Shown piece after piece: positions 5,891-13,025 of a stretch of 13,194 nt of DNA (positions within the stretch are counted from its first letter, which is position 1; the number at the start of each line of letters is the position of its first letter). Source of the stretch: DASRTE01 sp035316885. GTDB taxonomy: Bacteria > Actinomycetota > Actinomycetes > Jiangellales > Jiangellaceae. The position numbers were made by a program, and so were the translations under genes. The notes under the pieces were generated by a model, which saw nothing but the letters and a program-made list of their open reading frames with translations, was not told the DNA's origin and searched no databases. The stretch lies in contig DATHII010000148.1 of assembly GCA_035316885.1 (NCBI GenBank), positions 1 through 13,194 on the forward strand. The letters are read 5' to 3'.

Positions 5891-7620
5891 GCCGCCTCCT
5901 CGGCGGTCAGCTGCGAGTCGACGATCTCGGCGTAGGTCGGGCAGTTTGCGACGAGCTCGTCGTGCCGGCCCAGGCCCACGACCGCGCCGTCCTCGAGTAC
6001 GACGATCTGGTCGGCGTCGGCGATCGTCGAGACGCGTTGGGCGACGATGACCACCACCGCGCCTGCGGTGTGCGGGCGGAGGGCGGCCCGCAGCCGCGCG
6101 TCCGTGGCCAGGTCGAGCGCTGAGAACGAGTCGTCGAAGAGATAGATGTCCGGCTGCCGGACGAGCGCTCGCGCGATCGCGAGCCGTTGTCGCTGCCCGC
6201 CCGAGACGTTGGTGCCGCCCTGTGCGACCGGTGCGTCCAGGCCTTCGGGCATGGCCTCGACGAAGTCGCGGGCCTGGGCGGTCTCCAGGGCGGCCCACAG
6301 CTCGTCGTCGCTGGCAGCGGGCTTGCCGTACCGCAGGTTGCTGGCGACCGTGCCGGAGAAGAGATACGCCTTCTGGGGCACGAGCCCGATCAGCCCCCGC
6401 ACCGCTTCGGGCTCGGCATCGCGGACGTCGACTCCGCCGATCAGCACCGCGCCGGACGTGACGTCCATCAGGCGCGGGATCAGGTTGACCAGCGTCGTCT
6501 TGCCCGACCCGGTGCTGCCGATGATCGCCGTCGTCTGCCCGGGCTCGACGCGGAAGGTGACGTCGCACAGGACGGGCTCCTGTGCGCCCGGGAAGGTGAA
6601 GCCGGCGTTGCGGACCTCGAGCGTCGCCGGGCGGCTCGGCTCGGCCGCAGGGGCAGTGGGCGGAAGGACGGACGGCTGGGTGTCGAGCACCTCGGTGATC
6701 CGCTCGGCGCTCACTGCTGCGCGCGGTACCAGGACGACCATGAACGTCGCCATCATCACCGACATCAGGATCTGCATGAGGTACTGCAGGAAAGCGGTCA
6801 GCGCGCCGATCTCCATGGCGCCGCTGTCGACCCGGTGTCCGCCGAACCACAGGACGGCCACGCTGGAGGCGTTGAAGACCAGCATGACGTACGGGAACAC
6901 GATCGCCATCAGCCGGCCGACCCGCAACGACGTGTCGGTCAGGTCGGCGTTCGCCGCGCCGAAGCGCACCGCCTCGTAGCGCTCGCGGACGAAGGCGCGG
7001 ACCACCCGGATGCCGCTGATCTGCTCGCGCAGGACGCGGTTGACCTCGTCGACCCGGGCCTGCATCAACCGGAACTGCGGCACCATCGCCCTGACGACGA
7101 GCAGGATGCCCGCGAGCAGCACGGGCACCGACACGACCATCAACCAGGACAGCTCGACGTCCTGGCGCAAGGCCATGATCACTCCGCCGACCATCATGAT
7201 CGGCGCCATGACCATCATCGTGGTCGTCACCATGACCAGCATCTGCACCTGCTGGACGTCGTTGGTGTTGCGGGTGATCAGCGACGGCGCGCCGAACCGG
7301 CCGACCTCGCGGGTGGAGAACCTTCCCGCGGTGTCGAAGACGGCAGCGCGCACGTCACGGCCGAACGTCATGGACGCCTTCGCGCCGAAGTAGACGGCGG
7401 CGACGGTGCACACGATCTGCACCAGGGTGACGACCAGCATCGTCATTCCCGTCGACAGGATGAGGCCGGTGTCGCCTTGGGCGATGCCGTTGTCGATGAT
7501 GTCGGCGTTCAGGCTTGGCAGGTACAGAGACGCGAGCGTGCCGACGAGTTGCAGCGCGACGACGGCCGCCAGCAACCGGCGGTATGGACGCAGATAGGTC
7601 GCCAGCAGGCGGATCAGCAT
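5887..7620 (-). CDS. ABC exporter half-transporter, subunit with degenerate Walker B and H-loop
   Basis: A 577-residue ABC half-transporter, the partner of the downstream subunit. The six-helix membrane domain covers about 1-320 and the ATPase domain about 333-577. Walker A is GSTGSGKT (368-375), Q-loop Q416, and the signature VSGGQ (472-476) is canonical. Walker B reads YLFDD, so D497 replaces the catalytic Glu, and the H-loop His is replaced by Gln (Q528 in VAQRVST). These losses complement the partner, which has Glu and His but a degenerate signature. The heterodimer should thus have one hydrolytic and one degenerate ATP site, as in TM287/288 and BmrCD. The ATG at 7620 is chosen because MLIRLLATYLRPYRR is the usual family N-terminus. 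It has no convincing ribosome binding site. Its first bases overlap the stop of a possible leader peptide. Confidence 0.93.
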   Translation of the reverse strand: MLIRLLATYLRPYRRLLAAVVALQLVGTLASLYLPSLNADIIDNGIAQGDTGLILSTGMTMLVVTLVQIVCTVAAVYFGAKASMTFGRDVRAAVFDTAGRFSTREVGRFGAPSLITRNTNDVQQVQMLVMVTTTMMVMAPIMMVGGVIMALRQDVELSWLMVVSVPVLLAGILLVVRAMVPQFRLMQARVDEVNRVLREQISGIRVVRAFVRERYEAVRFGAANADLTDTSLRVGRLMAIVFPYVMLVFNASSVAVLWFGGHRVDSGAMEIGALTAFLQYLMQILMSVMMATFMVVLVPRAAVSAERITEVLDTQPSVLPPTAPAAEPSRPATLEVRNAGFTFPGAQEPVLCDVTFRVEPGQTTAIIGSTGSGKTTLVNLIPRLMDVTSGAVLIGGVDVRDAEPEAVRGLIGLVPQKAYLFSGTVASNLRYGKPAASDDELWAALETAQARDFVEAMPEGLDAPVAQGGTNVSGGQRQRLAIARALVRQPDIYLFDDSFSALDLATDARLRAALRPHTAGAVVVIVAQRVSTIADADQIVVLEDGAVVGLGRHDELVANCPTYAEIVDSQLTAEEAA

Positions 7621-7694
7621 GGGCGGAAGATCGTCCCGTCTGCGACCCCCGTCGTCATGGGCTCCAACGAGTCCGTGCCGTGGGTCACGGTCAT
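7614..7694 (-). CDS. Possible leaderless leader peptide (26 aa) coupled to the ABC operon
   Basis: From the ATG at 7694 the minus strand encodes MTVTHGTDSLEPMTTG then VADGTIFRPC and a TGA at 7616-7614. The stop falls inside ATGCTGA, overlapping the start of the first ABC gene by 7 nt. A TATGGT -10 element lies 6 nt upstream of the ATG, so transcription would start on or next to the A of the ATG, giving a leaderless mRNA. The ABC start lacks a Shine-Dalgarno sequence, which would make coupling to this frame useful. I recognise no homologue. It may simply be 5' untranslated sequence. Confidence 0.35.
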   Translation of the reverse strand: MTVTHGTDSLEPMTTGVADGTIFRPC

Positions 7695-7700
7695 GCAACG

Positions 7701-7706
7701 ACCATA
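7701..7706 (-). promoter_or_regulatory. Predicted -10 of the ABC operon (TATGGT)
   Basis: TATGGT read on the minus strand is followed by 6 nt and then the ATG at 7694. This is the spacing expected for a leaderless transcript in actinobacteria. No clear -35 hexamer is visible. It faces away from the rarA -10 element 14 bp further right. Confidence 0.45.
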
Positions 7707-7719
7707 ACCAGCGAGGGCC

Positions 7720-7725
7720 TAGCCT
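7720..7725 (+). promoter_or_regulatory. Predicted -10 of rarA (TAGCCT), leaderless
   Basis: TAGCCT is followed by 7 nt (CGGTGCC) and then the rarA GTG at 7733, so the first base of the start codon is the expected transcript start. There is no Shine-Dalgarno sequence before the GTG, which agrees with leaderless translation. A -35 is not evident. Confidence 0.5.
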
Positions 7726-7732
7726 CGGTGCC

Positions 7733-9097
7733 GTGAGCGATGACCAGCAGTTGTTCGAGGTCGCGGGCCAGGTAGCGACGCCTGCGGGCTCGCTCGCCGG
7801 CGTGGATGCCGACCACGGCGGCGCGCCACTCGCGGTGCGGATGAGGCCCCGCACGCTCGACGAGATCGTCGGTCAGGACCAGCTGCTGAGGAACGGCTCG
7901 CCGCTGCGTCAGCTCGTCGAGAACGACCAGCCCATGGCACTGGTGCTGTGGGGCCCGCCGGGAACCGGCAAGACCACCATCGCCTACGTCGTCAGCCGCG
8001 CGACGCAGCGCCATTTCGTCGAGCTCTCCGCCGTCAGCGCGGGGGTTAAGGACGTCCGGGCCGTGATCGACGCCGCGCGCAAGGACCTGGCTCGCTCCGG
8101 GACCGGAACCGTCCTGTTCGTCGACGAGGTCCACCGGTTCTCCAAGACCCAGCAGGACGCGCTGCTCCCCGGCGTCGAGAACCGCTGGGTCTCCCTCGTC
8201 GCCGCCACCACCGAGAACCCGTTCTTCGCGTTGATCAGCCCGCTGCTCTCCCGTTCGCTGCTGCTGACGCTCGAACCGCTGGAGGAGGCCGGCGTCGCCG
8301 AGGTCGTCGACCGGGCGCTCGCCGACGAGCGAGGGCTGGGCGGCACCGTCGCGCTCGACGACGACGCCAAAGAGCACCTGGTACGGCTGGCGGGAGGAGA
8401 TGCCCGACGTGCGCTGACCTACCTCGAGGCCGCGGCCGGAGCCGTCGCGTCTGACGACGAGCCGCGGATCGACCTCGCGACCGCCGAGACGGCCGTCGAC
8501 CGGGCCGCGGTGCGCTACGACCGCGACGGTGACCAGCACTACGACGTCACCAGTGCGCTGATCAAGTCGATCCGGGGCAGCGACGTGGACGCCGCCCTGC
8601 ACTACCTGGCGCGGATGGCCGAAGCGGGGGAAGATCCCCGGTTCCTCGCGCGGCGGCTGGTGATCCTGGCCAGCGAGGATGTCGGGCTGGCCGACCCGAG
8701 CGCCCTGCAGACCGCGGTGGCGGCGGCCCAGGCGGTGCAGCTGATCGGCTGGCCGGAGGCGCAGATCACGCTGGCGCACGCCGTCATAGCGCTGGCCCTG
8801 GCGCCGAAGTCGAACAGCGTGGTGAAGGCGATCGGCGCCGCGCTCGGCGACGTCCGCGCCGGCCTGGTCGGCGCCGTGCCGCCACAGCTACGCGATGCCC
8901 ACTACGGCGGCGCGAGGAAGCTCGGCCACGGCACGACGTACGCGTACGCCCACGACGACCCGCGCGGCGTCGTTGAACAGCAGTACGCGCCGGATCCGGT
9001 GGCCGACAAGGCGTACTACGAGCCCGGGACCCGGGGCGCCGAGCGCGACTACGCCGAGCGGTACGCGCGACTGCGCAAGATCGTCCGCGGCGAGTGA
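7733..9097 (+). CDS. rarA: RarA/MgsA-family AAA+ ATPase (replication-associated recombination protein A)
   Basis: A 454-residue clamp-loader-like AAA+ ATPase acting at stalled replication forks; counterpart of M. tuberculosis Rv2559c, close in length. PLAVRMRPRTLDEIVGQ (33-49) opens the AAA module. Walker A is GPPGTGKTT (74-82), Walker B VLFVDEVH (127-134), sensor 1 ATTEN (158-162), a likely arginine finger R174 in SPLLSRS, and sensor 2 GGDARRAL (221-228). The C-terminal tetramerisation region includes SEDVGLADPSAL (314-325) and the conserved ending APDPVADKAYYEP. The frame is open upstream to 7619, but the GTG at 7733 is chosen because MSDxxxLF-type N-termini are usual and the -10 element sits just before it. 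A hydrophobic QQLFEV at residues 5-10 loosely recalls a sliding-clamp-binding peptide but does not match the consensus. Confidence 0.95.
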   Translation: MSDDQQLFEVAGQVATPAGSLAGVDADHGGAPLAVRMRPRTLDEIVGQDQLLRNGSPLRQLVENDQPMALVLWGPPGTGKTTIAYVVSRATQRHFVELSAVSAGVKDVRAVIDAARKDLARSGTGTVLFVDEVHRFSKTQQDALLPGVENRWVSLVAATTENPFFALISPLLSRSLLLTLEPLEEAGVAEVVDRALADERGLGGTVALDDDAKEHLVRLAGGDARRALTYLEAAAGAVASDDEPRIDLATAETAVDRAAVRYDRDGDQHYDVTSALIKSIRGSDVDAALHYLARMAEAGEDPRFLARRLVILASEDVGLADPSALQTAVAAAQAVQLIGWPEAQITLAHAVIALALAPKSNSVVKAIGAALGDVRAGLVGAVPPQLRDAHYGGARKLGHGTTYAYAHDDPRGVVEQQYAPDPVADKAYYEPGTRGAERDYAERYARLRKIVRGE

Positions 9098-9141
9098 TCC
9101 GAGCTCACGAACACCAGGAACGTCATCGCCTCGTCGCACGG

Positions 9142-9147
9142 TAGGGT
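9142..9147 (+). promoter_or_regulatory. Predicted -10 of the DUF948-alaS-ruvX-mltG operon (TAGGGT)
   Basis: TAGGGT fits the actinobacterial -10 consensus in the only gap (9098-9188) between rarA and the next operon. It predicts a transcript start near 9154. The 11-bp palindrome GGGTC-G-GACCC (9144-9154) overlaps it and could be an operator. A GGAAC at 9117-9121 lies 19 nt upstream of a GTA, loosely like an ECF-sigma -35, but the -10 half is not a good match. Confidence 0.45.
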
Positions 9148-9171
9148 CGGACCCTCCCGAGACGAACAGCC

Positions 9172-9179
9172 AGGAGAGG
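9172..9179 (+). promoter_or_regulatory. Ribosome binding site of the DUF948 gene
   Basis: AGGAGAGG ends 9 nt before the ATG at 9189 and supports that start over the longer open frame reaching back into rarA. Confidence 0.65.
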
Positions 9180-9188
9180 TTCCCCATC

Positions 9189-9575
9189 ATGTCCGCAGGC
9201 GAGATCGCGGGGCTGATCGCGGCCGTCGCGTTCGTGCTGCTCGTCGGCGTCCTCGCCGTGCCGATCCTCAAGCTCGGCAAGACGGTCGACGAGCTCACGC
9301 TGACAGTTCGCGACCTGCGAACGGAGCACGTGGCGAAGACCAGCGTCACCGTCGACGAGACCAACGCGCTGCTCGCGTCGACCAACGTGCAACTCCAGCG
9401 CGTCGACGCGATCACGTCCAACGCCCAAACCGTCACGGGCAACGCCGCCGCCATGACTTCGCTGTTCGCGGCCGTGCTCGGTGGCCCGGTGGTGCGCACC
9501 GCGGCGTTCACCTACGGCGTGCGGAGGGCGCTCTCGCGCCGGCGGGGCGGGCGCGGGCAGGCGGGCCGGCGATGA
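9189..9575 (+). CDS. DUF948 domain membrane-anchored protein
   Basis: A 128-residue protein with one N-terminal transmembrane segment (about 6-28), then a long, probably helical region (about 30-85) of the DUF948 type with VDELTLTVRDLRTEHVAKT and repeated Asn/Thr/Val-rich heptad-like spacing. The C-terminal tail is very basic (YGVRRALSRRRGGRGQAG). The topology is probably a short outside or membrane N-terminus with the helix and basic tail in the cytoplasm. Its biochemical role is unknown; DUF948 genes next to alaS are common in actinobacteria. It is the first gene of the alaS operon and its stop overlaps the next start (ATGA at 9572-9575). Confidence 0.85.
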   Translation: MSAGEIAGLIAAVAFVLLVGVLAVPILKLGKTVDELTLTVRDLRTEHVAKTSVTVDETNALLASTNVQLQRVDAITSNAQTVTGNAAAMTSLFAAVLGGPVVRTAAFTYGVRRALSRRRGGRGQAGRR

Positions 9576-9874
9576 GACGTCTGTTCTGGGTGGCGCTCGG
9601 CGCGACCGCCGGGATCCTGGTGGCCCGGCGGCTGACCCGGGCGGCCAGCAGGCTGACGCCGGAGGGCGCTGCCGGCCAGGTGTCCGGCGCCGTTGGCAGG
9701 CTCACCGAAGGCGTCCGCGAGTTCGCCGACGACGTTCGCGCAGGGATGGCCGAACGCGACGCCGAGCTCCGCAACGCGCTGGGTATCGACAGCGACGGCG
9801 GCCCGCCGCACGACATCGATGCCGCGACCGTTCGCGAGATGTTCGACGCCGATCGTCCGGCGGACCCGCACTGA
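9572..9874 (+). CDS. Conserved actinobacterial small protein (DUF6167-like)
   Basis: A 100-residue protein with a short hydrophobic N-terminus (MRRLFWVALGATAGILVARR) that could be a membrane anchor or signal-anchor. An amphipathic helical region follows (about 22-70), including VREFADDVRAGMAERDAELRNALG, with an acidic C-terminus. Proteins of this form recur between the DUF948 gene and alaS in actinobacteria; from memory they are classed as DUF6167, which I could not check. Function is unknown. Its start overlaps the DUF948 stop (ATGA) and its stop overlaps the alaS start (TGATG), so translational coupling across all three is likely. Confidence 0.82.
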   Translation: MRRLFWVALGATAGILVARRLTRAASRLTPEGAAGQVSGAVGRLTEGVREFADDVRAGMAERDAELRNALGIDSDGGPPHDIDAATVREMFDADRPADPH

Positions 9875-12558
9875 TGGAGACGGCCGAGATCCGCCGTCGC
9901 TTCCTCGACTTCTTCGAGCAGCGCGAGCATACGGTCGTGCCCAGCGCGTCGCTGGTGTCGTCCGACCCGACGCTGCTGTTCACGGTCGCCGGCATGGTGC
10001 CGTTCATCCCCTATCTCACCGGCCTGGAGACGCCGCCCTACGCGCGTGCGGCGAGCGTCCAGAAGTGCGTGCGCACCCTCGACATCGAGGAGGTCGGCAA
10101 GACCACGCGGCACGGCACGTTCTTCCAGATGAACGGCAACTTCTCCTTCGGCGACTACTTCAAGGAGGGCGCGATCACCTACGCCTGGGAGTTGGTCACC
10201 GGCTCCCAGGACGCCGGTGGGTACGGCTTCGACCCCGACACCATCTGGGCCACCGTCTATCACGACGACGACGAGGCTGCGGAACTGTGGAAGCGGGTCG
10301 CCGGGTTGCCCGACGAGCGCATCCAGCGGCGCGGGACGAAGGACAACTACTGGCACACCGGCCAGCCCGGCCCGGCCGGGCCGTGCTCGGAGATCTATGT
10401 CGACCGCGGCCCGGAGCATGGCCGTGACGGCGGACCCGTGGCGGACGAGGATCGCTACCTGGAGATCTGGAACCTGGTGTTCATGCAGGAGGCGATCGAC
10501 TCCGTCCGGAGCAAGGAGGACTTCCGCGTCGTCGCCGACCTGCCGAAGAAGAACATCGACACGGGTATGGGTCTCGAGCGTGTTGCGTACCTGCTGCAGG
10601 GCGTCGACAACCTCTACGAGATCGACGAGGTCTACCCGGTACTCGCCCGGGCGTCGGAGATTGCCCGGGTCCGCTACGGCGCCGACCACGACGACGACGT
10701 CCGGCTACGCGTCGTCGCCGACCACGTGCGTAGCGCACTCATGCTCATCGGCGAGGGCGTCGCACCCTCGAACGAGTCCCGCGGCTACGTCGTGCGGCGG
10801 CTGCTGCGCCGCAGCGTGCGGACCATGCGCCTGCTCGGGGTCGACGACCTCGTGCTGCCCGAACTCCTGCCGGTGAGCATGGCGGCGATGAAGGCCTCAT
10901 ACCCTGAGGTGGAGCGCGACTTCGACCGTATCTCGGCGGTCGCGTACGGCGAGGAGGAGGCGTTCCGGGCGACCTTGCGTACCGGGACCCAGATCTTCGA
11001 CCTGGCCGCGGCCGAGACCAAGGAGGCCGGCAGCCCGACGCTCTCCGGCGAGACGGCCTTCCGGCTGCACGACACGTTCGGCTTCCCCGTCGACCTCACC
11101 CTCGAGATGGCCGCCGAACAGGGTCTCTCGGTCGACGAGGGCGAGTTCCGCCGGCTGATGAACGAGCAACGCGATCGGGCCAAGGCCGACGCGCGGGCGA
11201 AGAAGACCGGCCTGGTCGACCTGTCCGTCTACCGATCTGTGGCCGACGGCCTCGGCGCACCGGTCGACTTCACCGGGTACGACGAGGTCACCGGCGAGGC
11301 GACGGTCCACGGCCTGGTCGTGGCCGGGGACTCCGTCCCCGCGGCCCGCGAGGGCGACGACGTCGAGATCGTGCTGGACCGGACGCCGTTCTACGCCGAA
11401 GGCGGTGGCCAACTCGCCGACCAGGGCGTCATCGAGGTCGCCGGTGGCGGCCGGCTGGAGGTCCTCGACGTCCAGTCCCCGATGGGCGGGCTGATCGTCC
11501 ACCGTGCGCGGGTCGTCTCGGGCGAGGTCACGACCGGGGCCGACGTCCTGTGCATCGTGGATGTCGAGCGCCGGCGCTCGATCTCCCGATCGCACACGGC
11601 GACACACATGGTGCACAAGGCGTTCCGTGAGGCCCTGGGCGAGACCGCGACCCAGGCCGGGTCCGAGAACTCGCCGGGACGGTTCCGTTTCGACTTCGCC
11701 GCCTCCGGCGCGGTACCCGGTAGCGTGCTCGCCGACGTCGAGGCGAGGGTCAACGACCTGCTCATCGCCGACCTCGAGGTCCACGCCGAGGTCATGAGCC
11801 AGGAGCAGGCCGTGGCGGCCGGTGCGATGGCGCTGTTCGGCGAGAAGTACGGCGACCGGGTCCGGGTCGTCTCCGTCGGTGACTGGGCCCGCGAGCTCTG
11901 CGGCGGCACCCATGCGCGCCGCTCCGGCCAGCTCGGTGTGGTCAAGTTGCTGGGGGAGTCGTCGATCGGCCAAGGCGTGCGCCGGGTCGAGGCGCTGGTC
12001 GGCGCCGACGCCTACCGCTATCTGGCCCGCGAGCACGTCCTGCTCGCCAAGCTCACCGAGGCACTCAAGGTGCGGCCCGAGGAGCTGCCCGAACGGGTCG
12101 CCTCGATCGTCGACCAACTCCGCGAGGCGAACCGGGAGATCGAGCGCATACGCCAGGGTCGGCTGCTCGCCGCTGCTCCCGCGGTGGCCCGGGAGGCTCG
12201 GGACGTGTACGGCGTGGCGTATGTCGGTCACCACGCTCCCGACGGTGCTGACGCCGACGACCTGCGTCGGCTGGCGCTGCAGGTGCGCGACAGCCTTCCC
12301 GGTGACCGCCCTGCGGTGGTCGCGGTCTCCGGGGTCGCCGGGGAACGGCCGCTGGTCGTGGTGACGGTCAACGAGCGTGGCCGCGAATGGAACCTGCGGG
12401 CGGGCACGCTCGTCCGCGACGCCGCGCAGATCCTCGGTGGAGGTGGCGGCGGAAAGGACGACGTCGCGCAGGGTGGAGGCGCCGATCCGAGCAAGATCGA
12501 CGATGCGCTGAACCGCATCGAGCACGCGGTCGGCGAGATCGTCACGGGCGGCTCCTGA
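9874..12558 (+). CDS. alaS: Alanine--tRNA ligase (AlaRS)
   Basis: An 894-residue cytoplasmic class II synthetase that charges tRNA(Ala) and removes mischarged Ser and Gly. The aminoacylation domain carries motif 2 with TRHGTFFQMNGNFSFGDY (78-95) and motif 3 GMGLER (231-236). The editing domain has both zinc-site halves, HTATH (574-578) and CGGTH (676-680). The C-terminal C-Ala domain carries the Gly run GGGGGGK (855-861), typical of the family. Length matches the M. tuberculosis protein (about 904). The ATG at 9874 overlaps the previous stop as TGATG. No strong ribosome binding site is seen (GGCGG at 9859-9863 at best), so translation probably depends on coupling. No missing active-site residue was noticed. 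Confidence 0.97.
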   Translation: METAEIRRRFLDFFEQREHTVVPSASLVSSDPTLLFTVAGMVPFIPYLTGLETPPYARAASVQKCVRTLDIEEVGKTTRHGTFFQMNGNFSFGDYFKEGAITYAWELVTGSQDAGGYGFDPDTIWATVYHDDDEAAELWKRVAGLPDERIQRRGTKDNYWHTGQPGPAGPCSEIYVDRGPEHGRDGGPVADEDRYLEIWNLVFMQEAIDSVRSKEDFRVVADLPKKNIDTGMGLERVAYLLQGVDNLYEIDEVYPVLARASEIARVRYGADHDDDVRLRVVADHVRSALMLIGEGVAPSNESRGYVVRRLLRRSVRTMRLLGVDDLVLPELLPVSMAAMKASYPEVERDFDRISAVAYGEEEAFRATLRTGTQIFDLAAAETKEAGSPTLSGETAFRLHDTFGFPVDLTLEMAAEQGLSVDEGEFRRLMNEQRDRAKADARAKKTGLVDLSVYRSVADGLGAPVDFTGYDEVTGEATVHGLVVAGDSVPAAREGDDVEIVLDRTPFYAEGGGQLADQGVIEVAGGGRLEVLDVQSPMGGLIVHRARVVSGEVTTGADVLCIVDVERRRSISRSHTATHMVHKAFREALGETATQAGSENSPGRFRFDFAASGAVPGSVLADVEARVNDLLIADLEVHAEVMSQEQAVAAGAMALFGEKYGDRVRVVSVGDWARELCGGTHARRSGQLGVVKLLGESSIGQGVRRVEALVGADAYRYLAREHVLLAKLTEALKVRPEELPERVASIVDQLREANREIERIRQGRLLAAAPAVAREARDVYGVAYVGHHAPDGADADDLRRLALQVRDSLPGDRPAVVAVSGVAGERPLVVVTVNERGREWNLRAGTLVRDAAQILGGGGGGKDDVAQGGGADPSKIDDALNRIEHAVGEIVTGGS

Positions 12559-12560
12559 GA

Positions 12561-13025
12561 GTGCGCCGCGGAGTCCGGATCGGCGTCGATGTGGGCAGCG
12601 TCCGCGTCGGAGTAGCCACCTGCGACCCGGACGGGGTGCTGGCGACGCCTGTCGAGACCGTTCTGCGCGATCCGGCCGCGGCCGACCTCGCCCGGATCGC
12701 CCGCCTGACCATCGAACACGCGGCGATGGAGGTGATCGTCGGGCTACCCCGGACGCTGTCCGGCCGGGAGGGTCAGTCGGCGCAGGCGGCCCGGGCCTAC
12801 GCCCAGGCGCTCGCCGCTCATGTGGCACCATGCCCGGTGCGGCTGGTCGACGAGCGCCTGTCGACCGTCGCCGCTACCCGCGGTATGCAGGCCGGCGGTG
12901 TCTCCGCCCGAAGGGGTCGGGGTACGGTCGACCAAGCAGCCGCAGTGGTCATCCTCCAGGCCGCGCTCGATACCGAGCGTGGCAGCGGCCGGCCTCCCGG
13001 CGAGATCGTGCAGGTGGATAGATGA
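12561..13025 (+). CDS. ruvX: Putative pre-16S rRNA nuclease / Holliday junction resolvase-like YqgF
   Basis: A 154-residue RNase H-fold protein of the YqgF/RuvX family, linked to 16S rRNA 5' maturation and formerly proposed as a Holliday junction resolvase; counterpart of Rv2554c. The catalytic acidic residues are present: D10 in GVDVGSVRVGVA, E98 in VDERLSTVAA (D97 adjacent) and D124 in VDQAAAVVILQ. VGLPRTLSG (60-68) is the usual central motif. The start GTG (12561) lies 2 nt after the alaS stop; no strong ribosome binding site is seen. The longer open frame upstream overlaps alaS and lacks family similarity. The stop overlaps the mltG start as ATGA. Confidence 0.93.
   Translation: MRRGVRIGVDVGSVRVGVATCDPDGVLATPVETVLRDPAAADLARIARLTIEHAAMEVIVGLPRTLSGREGQSAQAARAYAQALAAHVAPCPVRLVDERLSTVAATRGMQAGGVSARRGRGTVDQAAAVVILQAALDTERGSGRPPGEIVQVDR

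Noticed and set aside
3995..5935. A 646-codon open frame on the plus strand opposite the second ABC gene
   Set aside because: It mirrors the codon pattern of the minus-strand gene, which has every ABC motif. The translation is Asp/His/Gly-rich with no recognisable domain.
5891..6850. In-frame upstream extension of the second ABC subunit to 978 residues
   Set aside because: The extra part is an alternative frame of the first ABC gene. GAGGAGG followed by GTG at 5890 and the GTGA overlap mark the real start.
6187..7707. A 506-codon plus-strand open frame opposite the first ABC gene
   Set aside because: Antisense shadow in high-GC DNA: His/Asp-rich composition, no ribosome binding site and no family motif. 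The ABC gene on the other strand is certain.
7621..7854. A 78-residue N-terminal extension of the first ABC subunit
   Set aside because: It crosses the rarA start and promoter region, has no start between the predicted transcript start and 7620, and is unlike family N-termini.
9094..9108. GTGA...TCAC inverted repeat at the end of rarA as a terminator
   Set aside because: The stem is only 4 bp with no U-tract; expected by chance at this composition.
9117..9143. ECF-sigma (SigH/SigR-like) promoter GGAAC-N19-GTA before the DUF948 gene
   Set aside because: The -10 half does not match GTT and the TAGGGT element explains the position better.
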